The notes under the pieces were generated by a model that searched no databases, was not told the origin of the DNA, and saw nothing but the letters and a program-made list of their open reading frames with translations. 9,523 nucleotides of DNA, from contig CAMZDY010000041.1 of the NCBI GenBank assembly GCA_947305585.1, positions 1 through 9,523 on the forward strand, written 5' to 3'. This document shows positions 1 through 7,286 of this stretch, one piece after another. The DNA comes from an uncultured Verrucomicrobiota bacterium. Lineage in GTDB: Bacteria; Verrucomicrobiota; Kiritimatiellia; RFP12; UBA1067. Both the position numbers and the translations under genes were made by a program. Position 1 is the first letter of the stretch. Each line of letters opens with the position of its first letter.

Positions 1-423
1 CAGATCGGCGTTCATGATGAGGATGTCGGCCGCCATCAGCACCGGATAGGCGAAAAGTCCGTGCGTGGCATCGAAGCCGTGCGCCATCTTGTCCTTGTAG
101 CTGTGGCACCGCTCCAGCAGCCCCATCGGACAGAGACACGACAGATACCACGCGAGCTCCTGCACCTCCGACAGGTCCGATTGGCGATACAGCACCGTCT
201 TTTCGGGATCCATCCCGCACGCGAGATAGTCCAGCACCACATCGCGCGTGGCGCTCCTCAAAGCTTCGCCGTCCCGGACCGTGGTCATCGCGTGGAAATT
301 GGCGATGAACATGAACATGTCTTCGCCCGCCTCCTGCAGTTTCACCATGTTGCGGATGGCGCCGAAATAGTTGCCCCAGTGCAGTTTGCCCGAAGGTTGT
401 ATTCCCGTAAGGATTCGCTTCAT
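1..423 (-). CDS. trpS: Tryptophanyl-tRNA synthetase, N-terminal part (cut by left window edge)
   Basis: Class I aminoacyl-tRNA synthetase that charges tRNA-Trp with tryptophan in the cytoplasm. The 141 visible residues begin with the family hallmark TGIQPSGKLHWGNYFGAI (residues 6-23); H15-W-G-N18 is the HIGH-type ATP-binding motif. The fragment ends in the AYPVLMAADILIMNADL segment (125-141), which in TrpS precedes the tryptophan and ATP pocket. The frame is open through base 1, so the protein continues beyond the window. The KMSKS loop and anticodon-binding helices are therefore not visible. Full-length TrpS is usually about 330-350 residues. The ATG at 423-421 has a GGAG ribosome site at 431-434, seven bases upstream, and overlaps the preceding methyltransferase stop as ATGA. 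It is the last visible gene of the operon. Family assignment is secure; completeness cannot be judged. Confidence 0.96.
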   Translation of the reverse strand, partial: MKRILTGIQPSGKLHWGNYFGAIRNMVKLQEAGEDMFMFIANFHAMTTVRDGEALRSATRDVVLDYLACGMDPEKTVLYRQSDLSEVQELAWYLSCLCPMGLLERCHSYKDKMAHGFDATHGLFAYPVLMAADILIMNADL

Positions 424-1238
424 TCGTTTTCTCCAAAAATCACCCGCGTGTAGATGCCGCTCGGACACTTCCCGTCCAGCAGCATTTCGCCGCTCTCCAG
501 CCTGGCTTCCGGCCAAAGCTGGCCCAAAATATTCTCCGCCACCTTGACGCTCAAGCCCGGCGTGTGCGACGAAAACAGCACGAAGGCCGGCTTGGCGGAC
601 AACAGTTCCTTGACCAGCCCCAAAGTCTCCTTCAGATCGCGCTCGATCTTGTACATCTCTCCGTTCGCCCCCCGCCCGAAAGTGGGCGGATCGAGGATGA
701 TCGCATCGTATTTCCGTCCGCGTTTCAGCTCCCGGCGCATGAATTTGTGCGCATCGTCCACTATCCACCTTATGGGACGGTCCGCGAGATCGTTGAGCCG
801 CGCGTTCTCCCGCGCCCATTCCACCATCCCTTTGCTCGCGTCCAGATGGCAAGTCTCGGCCCCCGCCAGCGCGCACGCCATCGTCGATCCGCCCGAATAC
901 GCGAAAAGGTTGAGCGCCGTCCTGAACTTGCGTCCCATGATCCAACGCCACTGGTCGCGCTGCTCCGGGAAAATCCCGAGATGTCCGAAATCGGTTCCGC
1001 CCAGACGGAACTTGATGCCGCACGTCTCGATCGTCCATTCCTTGGGGAGATTCGCCCTCCCGTGCCAGTTGTTGCCTTCTTCGCGATCGAAACTGGCGTC
1101 GGCCTTGTCCCATTCGGACTTGGGCAGCTCCGGCCGCCACATCGCCTGCGAACAGGGCCGCGCGAGCACATACCGGCCGAACCGCTCGAGCTTGCGCCCG
1201 TCGCCGCTGTCCAAAAGCCGGTAGTCCTCTCTCGTCAT
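420..1238 (-). CDS. Class I SAM-dependent methyltransferase, RlmI-like (COG1092 type) without PUA domain
   Basis: A 272-residue Rossmann-fold methyltransferase resembling the catalytic part of the 23S rRNA methyltransferase RlmI. Visible motifs are the SAM-binding motif I NLFAYSGGSTMACALAGA (110-127), the acidic ribose-binding D133 in HLDAS, the D161-D162 pair (motif III region) and DPP at 183-185 (motif IV, followed by TFGRG). The N-terminus is short and begins with YRLLDSGDGRKLERFG, so the PUA RNA-binding domain of true RlmI is absent. RlmI carries an FSCS cysteine motif; this protein has FSSHTPG (222-228), so m5C chemistry is doubtful. The substrate is inferred to be RNA but is unproven. 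The ATG overlaps the solute-binding-protein stop by four bases, and the stop overlaps the trpS start likewise, which suggests translational coupling. Only a weak AAGG ribosome site (1249-1252) is present. Confidence 0.87.
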   Translation of the reverse strand: MTREDYRLLDSGDGRKLERFGRYVLARPCSQAMWRPELPKSEWDKADASFDREEGNNWHGRANLPKEWTIETCGIKFRLGGTDFGHLGIFPEQRDQWRWIMGRKFRTALNLFAYSGGSTMACALAGAETCHLDASKGMVEWARENARLNDLADRPIRWIVDDAHKFMRRELKRGRKYDAIILDPPTFGRGANGEMYKIERDLKETLGLVKELLSAKPAFVLFSSHTPGLSVKVAENILGQLWPEARLESGEMLLDGKCPSGIYTRVIFGENE

Positions 1239-2971
1239 TTTCCGATCGCCTTGTCGAATTCAACCCGCATCGGCAACACGTCCGGCAGGCACTTGTGTTC
1301 GGCCATCGCCTCCTTGAGCTCTTCGGCCTTGTCTTCGTCGTACCACCAATAGCTGAACACGCTGTCTTCGTCGCCGTAGCGCGACATCACCGTGGCCGGC
1401 ATGCCGAACTTGTTCCAGTAGAGGATGCGCTTTTCCGCGATGTTCCACAGGAAGGCGTACGGCACCTGCTCGCAGACAAGCCGGTCGATCTCCCGGTACG
1501 CGTCCGCCCGCTCCGCCATCGTCGCCATGCCCTTTTCGCGGGCGATGAGCGCATCCACCGCGTCCGACTTGAACCCCACCGTGTTGTTGGAGCCCTTGCG
1601 GTCGGCCTCGGAGCCGAGCCATTGCGTCTCCGGATTGCGGAAGATGGACGCTCCCCAGCTGGCCCAGGTCATCTCGAAATTGAACTGGTCCATGTCGCGC
1701 ATCCACCCGGCGAAATCCTTGCGGTTGATCTCCATCTCGATATTGCACTGCCGGAGCGCGTGGTTGAAGAGCGCCAGGAACTTGTCCTCCGTGCCCGAGC
1801 GCGACAGGAACGTGAACTTGAAACCCTTCTCGTAGCCCGCCTCCTTCAAAAGCCGCTTGGCCTCCTCCACGTTGTATTCGTAGAAGTGGTTCCGGCACGG
1901 ATGCTCGTCGTCGTAGAGGTCGGTGTAGGTGGAATTGAGGAGGAAATACTCCCCGAACATCATCGTCCGGTTCATCGTTTCGCGGTCGATCAGCATGGCC
2001 ATCGCCTGGCGGACCCGCACATCGTCGAACGGCGCCTTGCGCATGTTCATGGCGAATCCCTGGAAGCCGATCGGCGCATGGTTGGACACGCGACGCTTGA
2101 TGATCCAGTTGCGGTCGAACTTCTCCCCGTGCGTCTCGGCCGACATGATCCGCGCCGTATACACCGGATACACGTCGATCGAACGCTTCTTCAGCGCCTC
2201 GAACGCGTTTTCGTTGTCGACGAAATACCGCACCAGAAGCCGGTCGAAATTGCACACGTACCGGCAGCTCGGCATATCCCGGCGCCACCAGTTGACGTTA
2301 CGCGTAAACTCGGTTTCCACCTGTTCCTCCACCCGCGAAAGATAGTAGGGTCCGCTGACCGCGCATCCCGTCAGATCCAGCTTGTTGAAGTCCTGCCCCT
2401 CGAAGCAGTGCTTGGGCATGATGTAGAAAAACCCGCAATGCTGCAAATCGCGCCAATCCTTGGGCGAACCCGGCTTTTTGGTGAATCTGACCGTCCGTTC
2501 GTCCAGCACTTCCGGACTTTCGAACATCCCCAGGATCATCTTCCACGGACCCGTGTCGTTGTGCTGGTCGAGAATCGTGTCGAACGTCCATTTCACGTCG
2601 TCGGCCGTCACCTTCTCGCCATCCGACCACCGGGCGTTTTCGTCCAGCACGAACGTAAACACCTCGCCGTCGTCCGAGATGCTCCAATACCTAGCCAGCC
2701 CCGGCACGAAATCGAGCGTTTCGGTGTCGGTGCCCAACAGCGTCTCGAACATCAGCGAAAACGTCATCATCGTATACGTGTTGTTGTCCACGTAGCCGTT
2801 GAGACTCTTGGGCGCCTGTCCGCCCGAGAACCTGATGGTGCCACCCTTCTTGGCCAAAGGCGAGGCGATCGGATCGGGCGTATCTTGCCAATCGGGGGCG
2901 GGATACCACGTCTCCGCCTGCGCCGACATGATCGCCGCCATTGCCGCCAAAGCCAAATGCAGTTTCTTCAT
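1235..2971 (-). CDS. YejA-like extracellular solute-binding protein (SBP family 5, peptide/microcin-type)
   Basis: A 578-residue periplasmic ligand-binding component of an oligopeptide-type ABC importer. A Sec signal peptide covers about residues 1-19 (MKK, a hydrophobic core rich in Ala/Met, cleavage after AQA). The mature protein has the family-5 layout: KKGGTIRFSGG near the start, a SLNGYVDNN ligand-lobe segment, then DDGEVFTFVLDENARWSDG and VTADDVKWTFD, GPYYLSRVEEQ, and IGFQGFAMNMRKAPFDDVRVRQA with a following LIDRETMNRTMMFG. The QGF.MNMR and MNRTMMFG segments match the YejA branch better than OppA. No YejB/E/F permease or ATPase is in the window, so it is an orphan here. The ATG lies three bases after the DUF4340 stop, with GGAG at 2980-2983 inside that gene's 3' end. 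The stop overlaps the methyltransferase ATG. The ligand is probably a peptide, but this is inferred from the family. Confidence 0.92.
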   Translation of the reverse strand: MKKLHLALAAMAAIMSAQAETWYPAPDWQDTPDPIASPLAKKGGTIRFSGGQAPKSLNGYVDNNTYTMMTFSLMFETLLGTDTETLDFVPGLARYWSISDDGEVFTFVLDENARWSDGEKVTADDVKWTFDTILDQHNDTGPWKMILGMFESPEVLDERTVRFTKKPGSPKDWRDLQHCGFFYIMPKHCFEGQDFNKLDLTGCAVSGPYYLSRVEEQVETEFTRNVNWWRRDMPSCRYVCNFDRLLVRYFVDNENAFEALKKRSIDVYPVYTARIMSAETHGEKFDRNWIIKRRVSNHAPIGFQGFAMNMRKAPFDDVRVRQAMAMLIDRETMNRTMMFGEYFLLNSTYTDLYDDEHPCRNHFYEYNVEEAKRLLKEAGYEKGFKFTFLSRSGTEDKFLALFNHALRQCNIEMEINRKDFAGWMRDMDQFNFEMTWASWGASIFRNPETQWLGSEADRKGSNNTVGFKSDAVDALIAREKGMATMAERADAYREIDRLVCEQVPYAFLWNIAEKRILYWNKFGMPATVMSRYGDEDSVFSYWWYDEDKAEELKEAMAEHKCLPDVLPMRVEFDKAIGK

Positions 2972-2974
2972 CGT

Positions 2975-4612
2975 TTATTCTCCATCCTCTATCAATTTTG
3001 CCGTCAAAGTCTTTTTGGTTTTTTCGGAAATCACGAACACCGCGTCGGCCGACCCCAGCGTGGCGTAATACCCGCCCTTCGTGCCCGACCCGATCAGAAT
3101 GTTCTTGCGCGCCACCCCGCTCGTGGTCATGTCGATCGCGAGGCGATACTGCGGCTCGCCGAGGCCGTAGTTCTCCAGATCGGCCTCCGAAACCTTGAGC
3201 TTCACCACCCGCTCGGCCACGAGACTTTTCAGTTCCGCCACTATCGCCTCCACCGCCTTTTCGTCCACTTTGCCCGCGTTGGCCGGCGTCTCCACCATCC
3301 ACACCTTGCGCTCCGGATTGAACTCCACCGACGCTCCCGCGCCCACCAGACGCTTCACGTCCTGCGGATCCACGCTCAAAATCTCGCGGCTCCTGAGACC
3401 CACGAAGCCATCCTCGCCCGCGAGCGCCTCCGTCCTCACCTTCACCGGCGCGCGATTGGTCGACACCGACAGCGTCACCCCCGTTTCCGACAGATCGCTC
3501 GTCCTCAGCTTCACGATCCGGCCCGCCAGCGCCTCCACCGCCTTCCGGTCGGCCGCCGCCGCCACCGGCGACTCCAACTGCCAATCGCCGTCCTGGTCGC
3601 GCTGCAGCAGATAATTGACCCCATTGTCCGCAATGTTGACCGTCGCCACCTCGCCCGCCTCCATCGGGAAAAGACGCGAATCGTTGAACGCCTCGCCACC
3701 CTCGATGAGATCGTATTTGAGTTTGGAATCGACAGTCACGATCGCCCCGCCGCCGAACACCAGCGCGAACACCAGCCCGTCGCCCGCCCCTTTGCCGAAA
3801 CTGATCGACCGGTCCATCCCGTCCACGCCATGCAGCGTCACCGTGGCCGCAGTCTCCGGATCGAGCCCGTATCCCGCCAATAAACTCATGCCTGCGGTGA
3901 CGGACTCCTTTTCGCCGCCGACCGGCCAAATGAACTCCTTCACTTCGGCCGCGAGAAGCGACGCCAGAAAGTCCACGAAACGCTCGTTGTTGAGGCTGCC
4001 GCGCTCGATGCGGGAGAACTTGCCCGCCTCCAGCCGGATATCGACCGATGCCACCTCTTCGTCGGAAATATTGAAGAGGTTGCGCCGACGCAACCTAGCC
4101 AGCGTCACGTCCATCGCCTCGAACGCTTTTTTCGGCACCACGAATACGCAGTTGTCTCCGCTAACTGTGGCGTACACCCCGTCGCCCGACGGCGTATCCG
4201 CGCCGAACTCCACCTCTTTGCGTCCGGCGTCCAGCGTGACCAGGAGCGACAGCCGGGGATTGTCCAGCTCGAAATCGGCGTGCGAACGTCCGAGTTTCAT
4301 GAGCTCCACGTCCGACAGCGTATCCTCGATCTGCGCGAACGCCAACGCGTCCGTCAACGCCGCTATCGTCTTGGCATCCACATCGCCCGAAATCGGCCAT
4401 TCGATCCGCCAGCTTCCGGCGTTGGTCAGCGCCACGCTCTCCACTCCATCGTGCAATACCGTCAACGCCAGCGCCGCATCCGCCCCAGGCAGCAAAGTGT
4501 TGGTGCGTACCGTCCGGTGACTGTCGGCGATGCGGAGCGAAACGAGCAGATGGCCCGCCGCCAACAGCGCCGCCAACAGCAGCAGTTTGGCTATCGTGCC
4601 CGACGGCTTCAT
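2975..4612 (-). CDS. DUF4340 domain-containing membrane-anchored protein with tandem repeat modules
   Basis: A 545-residue protein with one N-terminal membrane helix (about residues 8-28, LLLLAALLAAGHLLVSL) and a large, presumably periplasmic remainder. The sequence looks like four DUF4340-type modules: about 46-175, 183-305, 319-425 and 427-540. Modules 1 and 4 match most clearly: W68...P73..GDVDAKTI against W438...P443..GKVDEKAV, and GVYATVSGDNCVFVVP (145-160) against GYYATLGSADAVFVIS (514-529). DUF4340 proteins commonly accompany Gld-type ABC-2 transporters; the molecular role is unknown. The ATG at 4612-4610 overlaps the stop of the GldF-GldG fusion as ATGA, with a GAGGAGG ribosome site at 4624-4630. 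The frame is open further upstream, but that translation has no membrane helix or DUF4340 character and lies antiparallel in sense to the GldG domain's real frame. The start here is therefore well supported. The protein is likely a partner of the ABC complex. Confidence 0.88.
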   Translation of the reverse strand: MKPSGTIAKLLLLAALLAAGHLLVSLRIADSHRTVRTNTLLPGADAALALTVLHDGVESVALTNAGSWRIEWPISGDVDAKTIAALTDALAFAQIEDTLSDVELMKLGRSHADFELDNPRLSLLVTLDAGRKEVEFGADTPSGDGVYATVSGDNCVFVVPKKAFEAMDVTLARLRRRNLFNISDEEVASVDIRLEAGKFSRIERGSLNNERFVDFLASLLAAEVKEFIWPVGGEKESVTAGMSLLAGYGLDPETAATVTLHGVDGMDRSISFGKGAGDGLVFALVFGGGAIVTVDSKLKYDLIEGGEAFNDSRLFPMEAGEVATVNIADNGVNYLLQRDQDGDWQLESPVAAAADRKAVEALAGRIVKLRTSDLSETGVTLSVSTNRAPVKVRTEALAGEDGFVGLRSREILSVDPQDVKRLVGAGASVEFNPERKVWMVETPANAGKVDEKAVEAIVAELKSLVAERVVKLKVSEADLENYGLGEPQYRLAIDMTTSGVARKNILIGSGTKGGYYATLGSADAVFVISEKTKKTLTAKLIEDGE

Positions 4613-6657
4613 GTCCGGTGCCGCCTCCTCACGGCATTGAGAACCATCAACATGAACAGCGCGAACGGGATGCCGCCCACCAACGCGAGCACGATGCCGA
4701 TACGCTCGTTGCGGTCGTACTTGAGCGTCAAAACCCCCTCCTCGGTACCGCTCATGACTACCGCGTCCACACCCGAAAGATACGCCACGACATTGAGGAA
4801 GAAGTCGCGATTGGCGTTCTGCCGGGCCGCCAATTGTCCGTTCATCACGAATAGCGCGTCGCCCACCGCCGCCACGCGGGTTGGCCGCAAGGCGAGGTCG
4901 CTGCCCGCCCCCACTCCGCGTTCGCCGATAGCCGCCAAAGCCTGTCCCTGCGCCCCGGCCAGCATCGAATACTCCACCTTGTCCGCACCGGACCCCGAAA
5001 CAGTGGCCGCCGAAGGCGCGATCGCCACCGGACGGTCGAACACCAGTTGCGTACCTTTGAGCGGACCGGAAATGGCATGCTCGCCGAAATCGTCCACTAT
5101 CACGTCCGACCCCGAAAGCGTCCTCGCACCGACCAGTTTGGGCGTCGACACGATCTTCATCCCCCACTGCGGCAGAATCGGATTAACCCCGGAATTGTCC
5201 GCATTCTCGAGTAGCGTCAACAATCTTCCGCCGCCCAGGAGATATGCCTCGATCCGCGCCAGTTCCGAACGCGAAAACTCCGTCTTGGCCCCCGCCACCA
5301 GAATGAGCGCGCAGTCGTCGGGGATCCCTTCGCCGGCATCCAGCGACAGCGGTTTGTTGATGTAGCCGTCGCGCATGAGTTCCCGGGCGATATCGCTCAT
5401 GCCCCACGCATCGTACTGACCGAACGCCGCCTCGCCGTGACCGGTCGTCCAATACACGCTCTTGCGCTGGGTGGGCGCCACCACCTGCAGAATGGCGCTC
5501 GCCACGTCGCGCTCGCCCGTCCCCGTCTCCAACGGAACCGACGCCACCCTGCGTCCGCGCCGCACCACGATCGAATTCTCGGCCGCGCCCATCCGGACGA
5601 GACGCTCCGCCTCGCCCAAATCCCACTTCGGGTCTACGAACTTGAGCCGGATCGCAAGCCCGCCCGACAATTCCGCCTCGCGCTTCAGCGCCCTCAGCAT
5701 CTGCACCATCGGCTTGAACCGCTTGTCGCCGCGCGACACGAACGCATTGATCTCGATTTCGCCCTCCGCCCCGGTGAGGATCGACTGCGTCCGCGCCGAA
5801 AACTCCCGCGCTTCCGAAACCGGCAGCTCCAGCGTCATGTCCATCCGCATCGCCAACGTGATCGTCAACGCCGCCACCACCAGCGAAAGCAGGATCACAA
5901 ACCTGGCGCTCCGGCGCGAAATCCGCGCGGCATACCCCTCGAGCCGCATCATCTCCACGTATTTGAGCGTGATCAAAAGAGCCAGCACAGTGAGGATCCC
6001 GTACCCGAGCAGCATCCCGGTCGAAACCACCCCCGAAGCCATGTCCAGCACGTGCGCGTCAAGCGGCATCATCCCGTAGGGCATGCGCTCTTCCGGCAGC
6101 CACCGGATCATCGCGAACCACAACGACCGGGGGATTATCACCGTAACCATCAGCGCCGCCATCGCCGCCGCCGCCGCATGGCGGAACCGCGCCGACATCA
6201 TCGTGCCCACCGCGCTCCACAAGGCGCCCTGCAGCAACAGCCCCATCATGCCCAGCAAGGGGAATTTGAGCGGAAGGCCCACGAACGACGCCACCCCCCA
6301 GATCGACAGCCAGCTCGTCACCACCGCCCCGCACACAAGCGCCATCACCCCCAGATACTTGCCCAGCACGAGGTCGAACTCCCTCACCGGCAGCGTAAGC
6401 AGCATGTCCATCCGTCCCGAAAGCCGCTCGTCGCTCCACACGTCCATCGAAAGGATCGCCGCCAAGGCCGGCAGCACCGGCGAAAGCGACATCGTCCAGA
6501 TCTCCCCCAGCGACAGCGTGCCGCCCTCGCCGATCTCCACGTTGGCGCAAAAGAGCATGGCCGAAATCGCCCAGAACGCACCCATCGCCAGCGCCGTGGC
6601 GTAGTAGTTGCGCGCCATGCCGATCGTCCGGAGCATTACCGTTCTCGCCGGACTCAT
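4609..6657 (-). CDS. Fused ABC-2 permease (GldF-like) and GldG-type auxiliary protein
   Basis: A 682-residue membrane protein joining two subunits that are separate (GldF and GldG) in Flavobacterium. Residues 1-235 form an ABC-2 permease with about six hydrophobic segments (near 20-38, 55-72, 98-122, 133-152, 160-182, 208-231). It carries the family signatures LLTLPVREFDLVLGKYLG (86-103) and PLDAHVLDMASGVV (198-211). A further helix (252-270) starts the GldG half, whose periplasmic domain includes RKSVYWTTGHGE (398-409) and the SRSELARIEAYLLGGGRLLTLL region (463-483). A final helix lies at 653-675, with a basic C-terminus. It should form the membrane channel for the ATPase encoded just upstream; the substrate is unknown. 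GldA/F/G are linked to gliding and surface secretion in Bacteroidota, but relatives are widespread in non-gliding bacteria. The start at MSPART is set by AAGGAGG at 6667-6673 and the ATGA overlap with the ATPase stop. Confidence 0.92.
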   Translation of the reverse strand: MSPARTVMLRTIGMARNYYATALAMGAFWAISAMLFCANVEIGEGGTLSLGEIWTMSLSPVLPALAAILSMDVWSDERLSGRMDMLLTLPVREFDLVLGKYLGVMALVCGAVVTSWLSIWGVASFVGLPLKFPLLGMMGLLLQGALWSAVGTMMSARFRHAAAAAMAALMVTVIIPRSLWFAMIRWLPEERMPYGMMPLDAHVLDMASGVVSTGMLLGYGILTVLALLITLKYVEMMRLEGYAARISRRSARFVILLSLVVAALTITLAMRMDMTLELPVSEAREFSARTQSILTGAEGEIEINAFVSRGDKRFKPMVQMLRALKREAELSGGLAIRLKFVDPKWDLGEAERLVRMGAAENSIVVRRGRRVASVPLETGTGERDVASAILQVVAPTQRKSVYWTTGHGEAAFGQYDAWGMSDIARELMRDGYINKPLSLDAGEGIPDDCALILVAGAKTEFSRSELARIEAYLLGGGRLLTLLENADNSGVNPILPQWGMKIVSTPKLVGARTLSGSDVIVDDFGEHAISGPLKGTQLVFDRPVAIAPSAATVSGSGADKVEYSMLAGAQGQALAAIGERGVGAGSDLALRPTRVAAVGDALFVMNGQLAARQNANRDFFLNVVAYLSGVDAVVMSGTEEGVLTLKYDRNERIGIVLALVGGIPFALFMLMVLNAVRRRHRT
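4624..4630 (-). promoter_or_regulatory. Shine-Dalgarno site for the DUF4340 gene
   Basis: GAGGAGG on the minus strand, eleven bases before the ATG at 4612, inside the 3' end of the fusion gene. Together with the ATGA stop/start overlap it selects this ATG over an open frame extending 185 codons further upstream. Confidence 0.7.
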
Positions 6658-7286
6658 ATCACCCTGCCTCCTTCCAGCCTGACCACCCGCGAAGACCACT
6701 TGCGCATCTCCTCCAACTCGTGGCCCGTCGTCAGCACCGACGAAAACGCCGCCGCCTCCTTGAGGATGTCGTCCATCGCCTCGCGCATCTCCAGATCGAG
6801 TCCGGACAGGAAATCGTCCAAAAGCAGGATACGCGGCCGAAGCAGAAACGCATCCGCCAGCGCCACCCGTTTCTTGAGCCCGTACGACAGGTTCTTGATC
6901 GGCTTGCGCAAAAGATTCTCGATCCGGGCGAGCGCCGCCGCCTCGCCCACCCGGCGCCTGATCCGCTTGGCCACCTCGCCCTTGATCCTGGCCCGGTAGG
7001 TGAGGTATTCCTTGACGCTCATGTCTTCGTACAACGCCACTTTCTCCGGCAGATACCCCAGCTGGCGGCGATACTTGAGAGGATCGGCGAACGCGTCCTT
7101 GCCGTCGAACACCACCTGTCCCGCAGTCGGCACGAGAAGCGTTGCCATCAGTCGCATGAGCGTGGTCTTGCCGCAACCGTTCGCCCCCGTGAGCGACACC
7201 ACCTCGCCCGGCGACACCACCAGATTGACGTCGCGCAGCACCGACGTCTTCACGTAGCCGAACGCTATGTTCCTCACTTCAAGCAT
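6654..7286 (-). CDS. ABC transporter ATP-binding protein (GldA-like, minimal NBD)
   Basis: A 210-residue nucleotide-binding subunit, expected to power the GldF-GldG fusion encoded next. Visible motifs are Walker A GANGCGKT (34-41), the Q-loop region LGYLPEKVALY with Glu where Gln is usual (E81), signature LSYGLKKR (133-140), Walker B ILLLDD (153-158), D-loop SGLD (161-164) and switch histidine H189 (TTGHE). The residue after the Walker B Asp, normally the catalytic Glu, is Asp158, and the usual following Pro is Phe159. The protein stops right after the core fold (LEGGRVI), lacking the C-terminal extension of the roughly 300-residue GldA or DrrA types. The ATG at 7286-7284 has GAGG at 7294-7297 and overlaps the lipoprotein gene by 13 bases. 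Longer upstream extensions of the frame are antagonistic to that gene and show no conserved features. Family assignment is secure; transport direction is inferred as export. Confidence 0.93.
   Translation of the reverse strand: MLEVRNIAFGYVKTSVLRDVNLVVSPGEVVSLTGANGCGKTTLMRLMATLLVPTAGQVVFDGKDAFADPLKYRRQLGYLPEKVALYEDMSVKEYLTYRARIKGEVAKRIRRRVGEAAALARIENLLRKPIKNLSYGLKKRVALADAFLLRPRILLLDDFLSGLDLEMREAMDDILKEAAAFSSVLTTGHELEEMRKWSSRVVRLEGGRVI
6667..6673 (-). promoter_or_regulatory. Strong Shine-Dalgarno site for the GldF-GldG fusion gene
   Basis: AAGGAGG on the minus strand, nine bases before the ATG at 6657. It lies within the last codons of the ATPase gene and fixes the fusion's start, although the reading frame is open for another 173 codons upstream. 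Confidence 0.8.

Noticed and set aside
1295..3883. An 862-codon open frame on the plus strand opposite the SBP and DUF4340 genes
   Set aside because: It is rich in His, Arg and Pro with no domain pattern, spans two well-supported genes and their boundary, and is the usual antisense product of GC-biased third codon positions.
4613..5167. Upstream extension of the DUF4340 frame
   Set aside because: It overlaps the GldG periplasmic domain in another frame, and the MKPSGT start gives a proper membrane anchor with GAGGAGG upstream.
5437..6999. A 520-codon plus-strand open frame opposite the fusion and ATPase genes
   Set aside because: Its composition is extreme (runs of Arg, His, Pro, Gln) and the opposite strand encodes recognisable GldF, GldG and ATPase motifs throughout.
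6658..7176. Upstream extension of the fusion protein frame
   Set aside because: The extension is out of frame with the ATPase gene that clearly occupies this stretch, is Gly/Arg-rich, and a strong AAGGAGG site marks the internal ATG at 6657.
7284..7286. Frameshift between the lipoprotein and ATPase genes, suggested by the 13-bp overlap
   Set aside because: Both proteins have complete, sensible ends and the ATPase has its own GAGG ribosome site, so an ordinary overlap explains it.
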